Shown here: one piece after another, positions 5,700-12,253 of the stretch
Numbering within the stretch: position 1 is the first letter of the stretch
Layout of the letters: every line of letters starts with the position of its first letter
From: Bacteroidota bacterium
GTDB lineage: Bacteria; Bacteroidota; Ignavibacteria; UBA10030; UBA6906
Length of the DNA stretch: 12,253 nt
Direction of reading: 5' to 3'
Assembly: GCA_017860555.1 (NCBI GenBank)
Contig: JAGDMJ010000049.1
Location: 1-12,253, forward strand
The notes under the pieces: generated by a model
What the model was told of the DNA's origin: nothing
The model's database searches: none
Seen by the model: the letters and a program-made list of their open reading frames with translations, nothing else
Made by a program: the position numbers and the translations under genes

Positions 5700-7501
5700 C
5701 ACTCACCTTCGGCTGATTGCGAAGCGACCGTTGCCGGGCGCTCTCGTGAACGGTTCAGGATGATCCCGCCCAGCAACAGAAGGAATACTCCCATGACCAG
5801 GTTGATCCAGGACGGGGAGACGGGCCCCGATGGAACCGCGAGACAAACCGTCAATACCCCTCCAAGCACCAGGCAGACCCGACCGAGCAGCCGATAGACA
5901 TGGAAGCCGCTCGGGTCGAACTTCTCGGCGGCGGCCAGGATCGGCCGTTCAAGGTCTCGTTCAAGTGCAAGCACATGCTCGTTGCGCACATCCTCTTTTC
6001 GGAAGAACAGGGCAGAACCGAAGAACACCGCCGTTGCGACCACCGACTCGCTGATCATATTCCGGACGAAGGCATGCTCGTTCCATGCCCCTGCCATCAT
6101 CAGGGCGAGTGCAACGGCAATTGCCGCGGAGCAGGACGCGATGCCGGACCACCAGGGAGTGCGGGTATAGACCATGCCAAGCACGACGGGCATTGAAAAG
6201 GCCGCGGTCAGGGAGTAGTACTCGAGCGCGAACGCGAAAGCGCCGCCAGCCTTCGGGATAAGCAACGCAACTATTATGCCAAGTACTCCTACGACGAACA
6301 TCATGGAGCGAGCCGCCATCAGCTGATGCCGGTCCGACGGAATCCTGTTGGCAAGCCTTTTTTGGAGCGGCACGTAGATATCCTTGGTCAGAGTCGCCGT
6401 AAGCCAATTAAATGCATCGTTTGCCTGTCCCAGGGTTGCAGAAAGAATTGCAGAAATGACAAATCCGATCAGCCCATGCGGCAGAAGCAAAAGGGCCAGG
6501 CTCACGAACGAGGCCTCGGCCGGGACGGCAAACGATGGCCAGAGCGCCTGCATGTCGGGGAATATGACTCGTGATGCCATCACTGGAAGGATCCACAACA
6601 ACGGTCCCACCAGCGAAAGCACCGCACAGAGCATCGCCATTTTCCGGGCGTCCCGCTCGTCGGGAACACTATGGTAACGCTGGACCAGCGCCCAACTGAC
6701 ATTGTATCCGATTATGACGTTCAGGAAGTATGATACGAGAAAGAGCGGGCTCGCCAGATCGCCTGAAAGACGGAAGTATCCCGCCGGCGCTTCGTTAATC
6801 AACCGTTCCAGCCCGGCCAGGATTCCGTGTCCTTCTCCAAGATACGAAAATGAAACAGGAAAAATAAGTACTGTCATGGTAATAATGATGACCGATTGGA
6901 CCGCGTCCGAAAGGACGGCAGCCCAGAGCCCGCCGATCACGGTATAGACCATCATCACCAGGCCGGTGACCACGATGGAGAGTTGAAACCCGCTGATGGC
7001 GATTCCTCCGATCTCAAAGGTCCGGTCGGCGAACCCGAGCGCGGTCGCCACAAATATGCAGAGGATGTACAATCCCTGCCCGATCCCCACGATCTGGGGG
7101 ATGACGGCCGTCACGGAATAGTAATATGTGGTCGAAGGGGAAAAGCGCCGCGTCAGAAATTCCAGCGGCGTCGCTATGCGCGCACGGCGCCAGCGTGCGG
7201 CGAAGAACCAGTACCCCAGGAGATAGGCCCAGAACGCCGACGTGAAAATCAGGATCGCGCCGACGCCATAGTTATATGTGAACCCCGCGGCCGCGACGAA
7301 CATGAAGGCGGAAAAACCCGAGACCCAATTCGACAACCCAGCCACCAGCCAGGGGACCTTTCCTCCTCCCTTGAAGAAATCTTCCGTGCTCTTGTTCTTA
7401 CCAGCGGCGTAGATCCCGACCCAGATGATGATCGCGAAGTAGAGTCCGACCATTCCATAGTCGAGAAGATTCGCGGTATTGAGCTGCGAGAGGTCCGTCA
7501 T
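5699..7501 (-). CDS. Sodium:solute symporter family (SSS) transporter
   Basis: This 600-residue inner-membrane protein has about 14-15 hydrophobic helices (roughly 14-32, 50-72, 80-101, 126-152, 170-192, 196-219, 252-272, 290-312, 331-357, 397-415, 420-445, 452-472, 483-500, 543-558 and 563-583). SSS features include STEDFFKGGGKVPW (38-51), the helix-1 segment SNWVSGFSAFMF, MVYTVIGGLWAAVLSDAVQS (184-203) and the helix-8 end leading to NDAFNWLTATLTKDIY. The ATG at 7501 overlaps the glycosidase stop as ATGA; an extension to 7609 would add 36 basic, non-hydrophobic residues and is unlikely. It is flanked by a cytosolic glycosidase and a hydrolase, so the cargo is probably a glycoside, oligosaccharide or sugar derivative. 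The two residues aligned with the vSGLT Na2-site serines appear to be Gly358 and Gln359, so the coupling ion is uncertain. Confidence 0.93.
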   Translation of the reverse strand: MTDLSQLNTANLLDYGMVGLYFAIIIWVGIYAAGKNKSTEDFFKGGGKVPWLVAGLSNWVSGFSAFMFVAAAGFTYNYGVGAILIFTSAFWAYLLGYWFFAARWRRARIATPLEFLTRRFSPSTTYYYSVTAVIPQIVGIGQGLYILCIFVATALGFADRTFEIGGIAISGFQLSIVVTGLVMMVYTVIGGLWAAVLSDAVQSVIIITMTVLIFPVSFSYLGEGHGILAGLERLINEAPAGYFRLSGDLASPLFLVSYFLNVIIGYNVSWALVQRYHSVPDERDARKMAMLCAVLSLVGPLLWILPVMASRVIFPDMQALWPSFAVPAEASFVSLALLLLPHGLIGFVISAILSATLGQANDAFNWLTATLTKDIYVPLQKRLANRIPSDRHQLMAARSMMFVVGVLGIIVALLIPKAGGAFAFALEYYSLTAAFSMPVVLGMVYTRTPWWSGIASCSAAIAVALALMMAGAWNEHAFVRNMISESVVATAVFFGSALFFRKEDVRNEHVLALERDLERPILAAAEKFDPSGFHVYRLLGRVCLVLGGVLTVCLAVPSGPVSPSWINLVMGVFLLLLGGIILNRSRERPATVASQSAEGE

Positions 7502-9900
7502 CGGTACCGATCCATGGCGACGGCCAGAATTCCAAACTGGTCTGTCAGGAGACCTTCGTAACCGGACGGCCAGCCGTCCCAGTAGCGCCAGTCCACGCCC
7601 GAATTGCATCCGCCGAATGCCGTGCCGTCAGCCAGGCTTTCACAGAGACCCAGCAGGAGCGCATCCGCCTCGTCGCGCAACCCCGCTTTGTACAGTGCAC
7701 CGATGAAGTGGCGGGACTGCGAATGCGTCAATCCTCCGTTGATGTAATGTCCCATCGAACGCCCATGCATGATCTCGACCAGGTCGTCGTCGGGAATGGG
7801 CCAGAGATTCCCCGGCAACCCCAGGCGGCTGTCGGGCAAGCCGATCCTGACGCACTCGTCGTACAGGCGGCGGATCATGATCCGCCCCTGGTCATCCGGA
7901 AGGACACCGCTGTTGCAAGCCGCGCCGTTGACGGCAAGGAAGGCATAGTCGTGGAGTTTTCCTTCCTTGCAGCGCCAGCCCGCCAGCCACCCTGTTTGAG
8001 AATTGTAGAATGTGGGGAGAAAATTGTTTCTGAGTCGCTCCGCCCATGCGCGTAAGCCAAGTCCAAGCTCGGGATGGTTCGAGATCGCAAGAGCATCCGC
8101 GAGGAGGACGAGTGCTCTGTAGAGCAACGCGTTGGCAAACGCGTCCTTCCAACCGAACGACACCACATCAAACCAATTTGTGCTCCAGTGATACTGCCCG
8201 CTGACGCCGAGGCGATGCGGGCTCTCGACCAGGCCGTCATCGTCCAGGTCCCGCGCGCGCATTCGCTCGATCATCCGCTTGATGGCCGGGGCATAGCGGT
8301 CCAGCCATGCCGCGTTCGCTTCATGAGCCAGGAACTCGCCAAGCCCCACAAGGGCCGCGGTCCCGGTCATCAGGTATTCATCTTCCGCGAAATGGATCTC
8401 GCCATTCCGCAGCATCTTTCCGCTGGCGTATCCCGGCCCTTCGTCCAGCCACCGCTCCAGCGAATCCCGTACCAGATCAAGCGCGCGGAAACCGGGGAGT
8501 ATATTCCCGAGGTGTATTGCGACAGCGGACCAGTTGTCCATAGAGATCGGACAGTGGATCGAATTTCCGTTATTTGTCAGGGTTGCCGTATCCGCGCGGT
8601 ACGACATCGACGTCAATGCGCAGCGGCGCACGGCTTGTTTGACCGCTTCCGGCGCCTCATCATTCAATGCATGAGAGAGTTGCCGCACCTCCAGGTCCGC
8701 CTCAAGCCTGTGAATCCCTTCCGGAATGAAATAGTCTCCCTCGGGCTGGGGCTCATCGCCCACTTTCAGCTCGAGCGTAGTGTATCGGAGCGGGCGGAAG
8801 GAGTCGGATCTGAGCAATCCTGAGCCGCGTATCCGGTGAATCGCGAGGCTTCCCTGCCCGGGGACATGGAAGAAGGCGGGAAGCGTCATGAGCCCTGCTT
8901 CGCTCTGCTTGGTGATGCGGCCGACGGCCGACGCGGCGGAAACCTCGCTGTGGCAGGCAATCGTCCAGATGTTTGATTCCCAGGCATGGAGCGGGCGCTC
9001 CCCGGTCTGTTCCGCGGAAAGGAGGATCCTGTCCTCGAGCACGGTGAAACGCAGCCTGAAGCGTTGCCCTGCTCCGTCGAGACGAATATCATACTCCACG
9101 ATATTGCCGCGAACCCGCGTGGTTCCTTCAACGTGATTGCACAGAAGCGGAGCAATTACCGGAGGCGCGCCAACCGGATGGAAACGCGGACCTTGAAGAA
9201 AGACGCCGGGGTTTGACCGGAGGATGTTCCTGCCGATTCGCTCCCGCCCTTCGTCATCCAGGGCAAGATAGGAGAACCCGGCCCGGCCCAGGACAAAACC
9301 GACCTGAAGGAAGCGCGTCCGGTAGCGGACTTCTCCGTCTCCCCGCGACGCGGCCACTCCCGAGGGCGTGGGACTCAGGTCAAATTCCTCAAGGCGCAGC
9401 CGATTTTCTTTTCGCGCCGGGGGACCCACCATCGGCACCCCATCGAGAGCCAGCGCGCCGGCGACGAGATTCCAGGAAGGCCACCAGCGGTCGATGCCGC
9501 ATTGCCGGACCTCAACCATCACGGCGGGTGCACGGACTCCTCCGAGATCAAACTCGAGCGTCTTGTCCGTCCCGGGCTCAGGAATTTCCGTTTCAATGCG
9601 GTGGATGTCCCAACCCTTCCCGTTCCAGAGGAGCACACGGAAAGCCCGTACCCAGTCCATTTCGATATGGCTGCCACACTTATGATATCCCTGTGCCCTC
9701 CTCAGAACCAGACGGTCCAGGCGGGCTTCGCCGTGACATTGCACAATACGGCAGTGAATGATCCTTCGCTCCGGCGCTTCTTCTTCTCCGGCAATGGGCG
9801 TGGCCCACACCGCACGGCAGGCGGGAGCGATCCGGCTCCAGCCCGCATCGCCGCTGGCTGTGTCGATCGTCTGTCCCGCAAGAAGATCCTGTGCTCTCAC
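7498..9900 (-). CDS. Putative six-hairpin ((alpha/alpha)6-barrel) glycosidase, cytosolic, family unassigned
   Basis: The protein has 800 residues. About residues 30-155 look like a beta-rich, discoidin/carbohydrate-binding-type domain, and about 160-410 form a second long beta-rich region. From about 415 the sequence becomes helical with hallmarks of (alpha/alpha)6 glycosidases: MDNW (454-457), DLDDDGLVES (551-560), STNWFDVVSFGWKDAFANALLYRAL (573-597), GGLTHSQSRHF (722-732) and the closing GYEGLLTDQFGILA (780-793). Acidic residues Asp553, Asp555 and Glu559 are candidates for catalysis, but I cannot assign them. The layout recalls GH63-, GH37- or GH78-type enzymes without a firm match. No signal peptide is visible, so it should act on imported oligosaccharides. 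The start is a GTG overlapping the glycerate kinase stop (GTGA), with GGAG nine bases upstream; no nearby ATG is available. Linkage and sugar are unknown; an alpha-rhamnosidase or uronidase role would suit the neighbours. Confidence 0.75.
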   Translation of the reverse strand: MRAQDLLAGQTIDTASGDAGWSRIAPACRAVWATPIAGEEEAPERRIIHCRIVQCHGEARLDRLVLRRAQGYHKCGSHIEMDWVRAFRVLLWNGKGWDIHRIETEIPEPGTDKTLEFDLGGVRAPAVMVEVRQCGIDRWWPSWNLVAGALALDGVPMVGPPARKENRLRLEEFDLSPTPSGVAASRGDGEVRYRTRFLQVGFVLGRAGFSYLALDDEGRERIGRNILRSNPGVFLQGPRFHPVGAPPVIAPLLCNHVEGTTRVRGNIVEYDIRLDGAGQRFRLRFTVLEDRILLSAEQTGERPLHAWESNIWTIACHSEVSAASAVGRITKQSEAGLMTLPAFFHVPGQGSLAIHRIRGSGLLRSDSFRPLRYTTLELKVGDEPQPEGDYFIPEGIHRLEADLEVRQLSHALNDEAPEAVKQAVRRCALTSMSYRADTATLTNNGNSIHCPISMDNWSAVAIHLGNILPGFRALDLVRDSLERWLDEGPGYASGKMLRNGEIHFAEDEYLMTGTAALVGLGEFLAHEANAAWLDRYAPAIKRMIERMRARDLDDDGLVESPHRLGVSGQYHWSTNWFDVVSFGWKDAFANALLYRALVLLADALAISNHPELGLGLRAWAERLRNNFLPTFYNSQTGWLAGWRCKEGKLHDYAFLAVNGAACNSGVLPDDQGRIMIRRLYDECVRIGLPDSRLGLPGNLWPIPDDDLVEIMHGRSMGHYINGGLTHSQSRHFIGALYKAGLRDEADALLLGLCESLADGTAFGGCNSGVDWRYWDGWPSGYEGLLTDQFGILAVAMDRYR

Positions 9901-11039
9901 GCCGTGAGTCTCCTGATCATGTCCGCGGTTTTCTTCCGCACGAGGGCCCTGCTGTGTCGCATGGCCTCCTCAACCGTCGTGTGTTCGTCTACAAGCGCGA
10001 TCATGTCCACAAATCCATCAGGACCGAAATACTGCCCCCATTCACCTTCGATGATTCCGGCGAGCGCAGCAACAGGTTTCCCGGCTGCGCTGGCACGCCG
10101 GAGAACTCCGGCGGGAGCTTTGCCAAGCCGGGTCTGGACATCGATCTTGCCTTCACCGGTAATTACCAGATCGGCCGAAGCAAGGTCGCGGTCGAACCCC
10201 GTCGCATCAAGCACGATATCAATCCCCTTCTTCAGATGGGCACGACAGAAAGCGAGGAGACCCGCACCCAATCCGCCGGCAGCTCCGGCGCCCGGCACAG
10301 TGAGCACGTCTTGCCCGCACGATTCGCCGACAAGCCGGCCATAGTGCAGCAGGGCTTCATCAAGCAATCGCACGTCCGCCGGTGTAGCGCCCTTCTGCGG
10401 GCCAAAGACCCGCGAAGCACCCTGTTCACCTGTGAGCGGGTTCTGAACGTCACACGCCACGGTGATCTCAACCTGGCCCAGGCGCTTATCCAGCGCGGTC
10501 AGATCCACCCGCGCGAGATCGCGAAGATGGATCCCGCCTCGTTGAAGCGCCGCCCCCCGCTTGTCAAGGAACCGCACTCCCAGCGCCTCAGCCATCCCGG
10601 CTCCTCCGTCGTTGGTGGCGCTTCCGCCAATGCCGATGATAATGGAAGCGGCTCCCCGGTCCACCGCTTCGCGAATCAACTCTCCCACACCGTAGGTTGT
10701 CGTCACCTTCGGGTCCCGGCGGTTGTCCGGAACGAGCACCAACCCTGCGGCGCTTGCCATTTCAATGATGGCCGTGCCACGGCTCCTGCTCATCGCCCAG
10801 GTTGCCTGGACCCTCTGGTGCGGCAATGCCCCCGCAACCTCGGTCCGGAGAACCTGTGCATCCAGGGCGTCGGCTAGGACTTCAACCAGGCCGTCGCCCC
10901 CATCCGAAATCGGATGGAGGATCGTTCGGACATCGGGTACGGCGTCACGCGCACCGGCCTCCATCGCCCGCGCACACTCCATGGCGCGTAGCGAGCCCTT
11001 GAAGGCGTTGGGGGCGATGAGAAGGGTGCGAAGGCGCAT
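9897..11039 (-). CDS. Glycerate kinase (type I, GlxK/GarK family)
   Basis: The enzyme phosphorylates D-glycerate with ATP, to 2- or 3-phosphoglycerate depending on the subgroup, in the cytosol. The 380-residue product carries the family blocks in order: IAPNAFKGSL (8-17), SDGGDG (45-50), GIGGSATNDGGAG (136-148), ACDVQNPLTG (195-204), GAGAAGGLGAG (250-260) and DLVITGEGKID (290-300). I chose the ATG at 11039 because family members begin with the strand that leads into APxxFKGS. Its ribosome site is weak (GAGAG). Earlier in-frame starts exist (ATG at 11099, TTG at 11108 overlapping the upstream stop as TTGA) but would add 20-23 non-family residues. In a sugar-acid operon this kinase usually handles glycerate from tartronate semialdehyde or hydroxypyruvate, which hints at a sugar-acid branch here. 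Length and motifs are normal. Confidence 0.93.
   Translation of the reverse strand: MRLRTLLIAPNAFKGSLRAMECARAMEAGARDAVPDVRTILHPISDGGDGLVEVLADALDAQVLRTEVAGALPHQRVQATWAMSRSRGTAIIEMASAAGLVLVPDNRRDPKVTTTYGVGELIREAVDRGAASIIIGIGGSATNDGGAGMAEALGVRFLDKRGAALQRGGIHLRDLARVDLTALDKRLGQVEITVACDVQNPLTGEQGASRVFGPQKGATPADVRLLDEALLHYGRLVGESCGQDVLTVPGAGAAGGLGAGLLAFCRAHLKKGIDIVLDATGFDRDLASADLVITGEGKIDVQTRLGKAPAGVLRRASAAGKPVAALAGIIEGEWGQYFGPDGFVDMIALVDEHTTVEEAMRHSRALVRKKTADMIRRLTA
9910..9913 (-). promoter_or_regulatory. Ribosome binding site for the GTG-started glycosidase
   Basis: GGAG lies inside the end of the glycerate kinase gene, nine bases before the GTG at 9900. It supports the GTG start with its four-base overlap. 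Confidence 0.5.
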
Positions 11040-11104
11040 AGTGAATTTCTCTCGGGCTCGCACCAGTGCGTGACGCGGCGCGTCGACCCTGCAGTACATC
11101 ACGT

Positions 11105-12253
11105 TCAATGCTGGTCAGTGAATCCCGGCACCCGCCACTGGAAGTTCGGGTCCACGTACGGCTCATCGTTCTCATGACCCGTCATGAGCTGAATCTTCCG
11201 CTTCATGAGCTCACCCGCGTTCTTGTAGTAGATGAACGTCGTTTCCCCGACCGCCGACAGGATCATCCAATTCGTGGACGATGTCTCCCAGAGATTTAGG
11301 AGCTCCTTGGTGTTCTCGATCTCCTCAAGGACCATGTCGTGCAGCAATCGGCGGCAGTCTTTCTTGACCTTCTTATCCTTGGACTCAATGTACGTGTGTA
11401 CACCTGCGACCCACGCGGTGACGCTTCGTTGCGTACGGTACCAGCACTTGAGTGCGCGCATGCGATCATATTGATCCTGGATGCATTCGCGCGACCGGTC
11501 GTCTTTCGCCCGATCCAGCAATCCCTCCAAAAGCTGAAGCGCTTTGGCCACCGCCGGGAACAGGTCCTCATCCATGTGCTTCAGGGACTTCCAGGCCCGG
11601 GCGGGTTCGATCAGGTCAAAACCGACATCGTATCGGAAATCCACACGGGTCCGGTTGTGCGTTGTCGCCAGGAGGAAATCCTCGTAGTACTTGCGGTCGC
11701 TCTCCGGCACCGCTTCAATGTTCGGGATGATGGGACGAACCAGCAACCGGTACCAGACGCCCCAGTTGGAATAGATCAGGATCGGAAGGGGGAAGGAGCG
11801 GAATGCGTCATCGGAGAGCATCCACACCTTCACGAGATCGTCCGCGCACTCCTCACCTGCCCACTCCGCCGCCTTCCGACGGAGGAAGGCATTCAGGTTA
11901 AGGTCGGGGTCAAACTGGAACGCACGCACCAGTTCCTCGTTGATATTGTATGGAGCGAAGGAGCGCAGCGTTACGCCTCCCGTAAAGCAGGGAGTAACGA
12001 CCTCCTGCGCGGCCATATCTTTCAGTTTGTCAAACACGAGTCCGGGGAAAGGAATGCCGATCAACGGTTCGTGGTTCCAGATGATCGACGGGGTGAAGTA
12101 GACATCCGTGTTGGACCCCTTCTGCAACAGCTCTTTCATCAGGGGTTGTTCTTTCTTGACGAACCTATGATAGAGCGCCGTGCCGTGGATCTGGGGGACC
12201 TCGTCATACTTGGGGTGTTTGTAGGAGAGATCCCATCCCTTCGTCTGGAGAGA
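11105..12253 (-). CDS. Putative glycoside-hydrolase-like protein, C-terminal part (5' end outside window)
   Basis: The frame is open to the window edge, so the gene starts upstream; 382 residues plus the stop are visible. The internal ATG at 12139 is not the start, because 38 in-frame codons precede it without a stop or ribosome site. The first part looks like the end of a TIM-barrel with beta strands and loops (TDVYFTPSIIWNHEPLIGIP, then FTGGVTLRSFAPYNINEEL). It is followed by a helical segment with DLNLNAFLRRKAAEWAGEEC and IYSNWGVWYRLLVRP, and by a long charged alpha-helical tail ending VPGFTDQH. A barrel followed by a helical domain occurs in GH20-, GH67- and GH84-type enzymes, which is why I suggest a hydrolase; I cannot name a family and see no certain catalytic pair. 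It is the most upstream visible gene of the operon. Confidence 0.6.
   Translation of the reverse strand, partial: SLQTKGWDLSYKHPKYDEVPQIHGTALYHRFVKKEQPLMKELLQKGSNTDVYFTPSIIWNHEPLIGIPFPGLVFDKLKDMAAQEVVTPCFTGGVTLRSFAPYNINEELVRAFQFDPDLNLNAFLRRKAAEWAGEECADDLVKVWMLSDDAFRSFPLPILIYSNWGVWYRLLVRPIIPNIEAVPESDRKYYEDFLLATTHNRTRVDFRYDVGFDLIEPARAWKSLKHMDEDLFPAVAKALQLLEGLLDRAKDDRSRECIQDQYDRMRALKCWYRTQRSVTAWVAGVHTYIESKDKKVKKDCRRLLHDMVLEEIENTKELLNLWETSSTNWMILSAVGETTFIYYKNAGELMKRKIQLMTGHENDEPYVDPNFQWRVPGFTDQH

Noticed and set aside
7502..7609. 36-residue N-terminal extension of the symporter
   Set aside because: The extension is basic and non-hydrophobic, lies wholly within the glycosidase gene and lacks a ribosome site; the ATGA start at 7501 matches the normal SSS N-terminus.
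8074..8823. 249-codon plus-strand ORF inside the large glycosidase gene
   Set aside because: No motifs and low-complexity basic composition; the minus-strand frame is continuous over 800 residues with conserved blocks.
11040..11108. TTG (11108) or ATG (11099) starts for glycerate kinase
   Set aside because: They add 20-23 residues absent from the family's normal N-terminus, and no convincing ribosome site precedes them. The TTGA overlap with the upstream stop keeps them as minor possibilities.

Overview
The window is 12.25 kb of moderately GC-rich bacterial DNA. It is fully packed with genes, and every gene I can support lies on the minus strand, so transcription runs from high to low coordinates. 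I see no RNA genes, CRISPR arrays, insertion sequences or tRNAs. The gene mix is a SSS-family symporter, several glycan-cleaving enzymes, a sugar kinase, a carbon-nitrogen hydrolase, an SDR and a URO-D-like protein. In my recollection this mix is common in polysaccharide-degrading, often uncultured lineages such as Planctomycetota, Verrucomicrobiota/Lentisphaerota, Armatimonadota or KSB1-like bacteria. That placement is an impression, not a measurement.

In order of transcription the layout is: (1) 12253-11105, the C-terminal part of a putative glycoside-hydrolase-like protein, cut by the window edge; (2) 11039-9897, glycerate kinase; (3) 9900-7498, an 800-residue putative six-hairpin glycosidase with no signal peptide; (4) 7501-5699, a sodium:solute symporter; (5) 5699-4779, a nitrilase-superfamily hydrolase; (6) 4786-3986, a short-chain dehydrogenase/reductase; (7) 3957-2563, a GH88-like unsaturated uronyl hydrolase; (8) 2566-1079, rhamnulokinase; (9) 1003-857, a small predicted membrane protein; (10) 870-1, the N-terminal 290 residues of a URO-D-superfamily protein, cut by the window edge. 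Five junctions overlap by 1 to 8 bases (GTGA, ATGA, TGATG, an 8-base overlap, ATGA) and a sixth overlaps by 14 bases. The only real gaps are 65 bases before glycerate kinase, 28 bases before the GH88 gene and 75 bases after rhamnulokinase. The set therefore looks like one operon. The 75-base gap holds a TATAAT hexamer and a near-perfect palindrome, so it may carry a secondary promoter or control site.

The simplest joint role, which is inference, is uptake and intracellular breakdown of an oligosaccharide containing uronic acid and a deoxy-sugar such as rhamnose. The symporter imports it, the cytosolic glycosidase and GH88-like enzyme cleave it, rhamnulokinase phosphorylates the released ketose, the SDR may reduce a keto-sugar intermediate, and glycerate kinase feeds a three-carbon product to glycolysis. 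The carbon-nitrogen hydrolase and URO-D-like protein do not fit a plain rhamnose/uronate pathway and suggest an additional modification (amide, N-acyl or methyl) on the substrate. L-rhamnose isomerase and rhamnulose-1-phosphate aldolase are not in the window.
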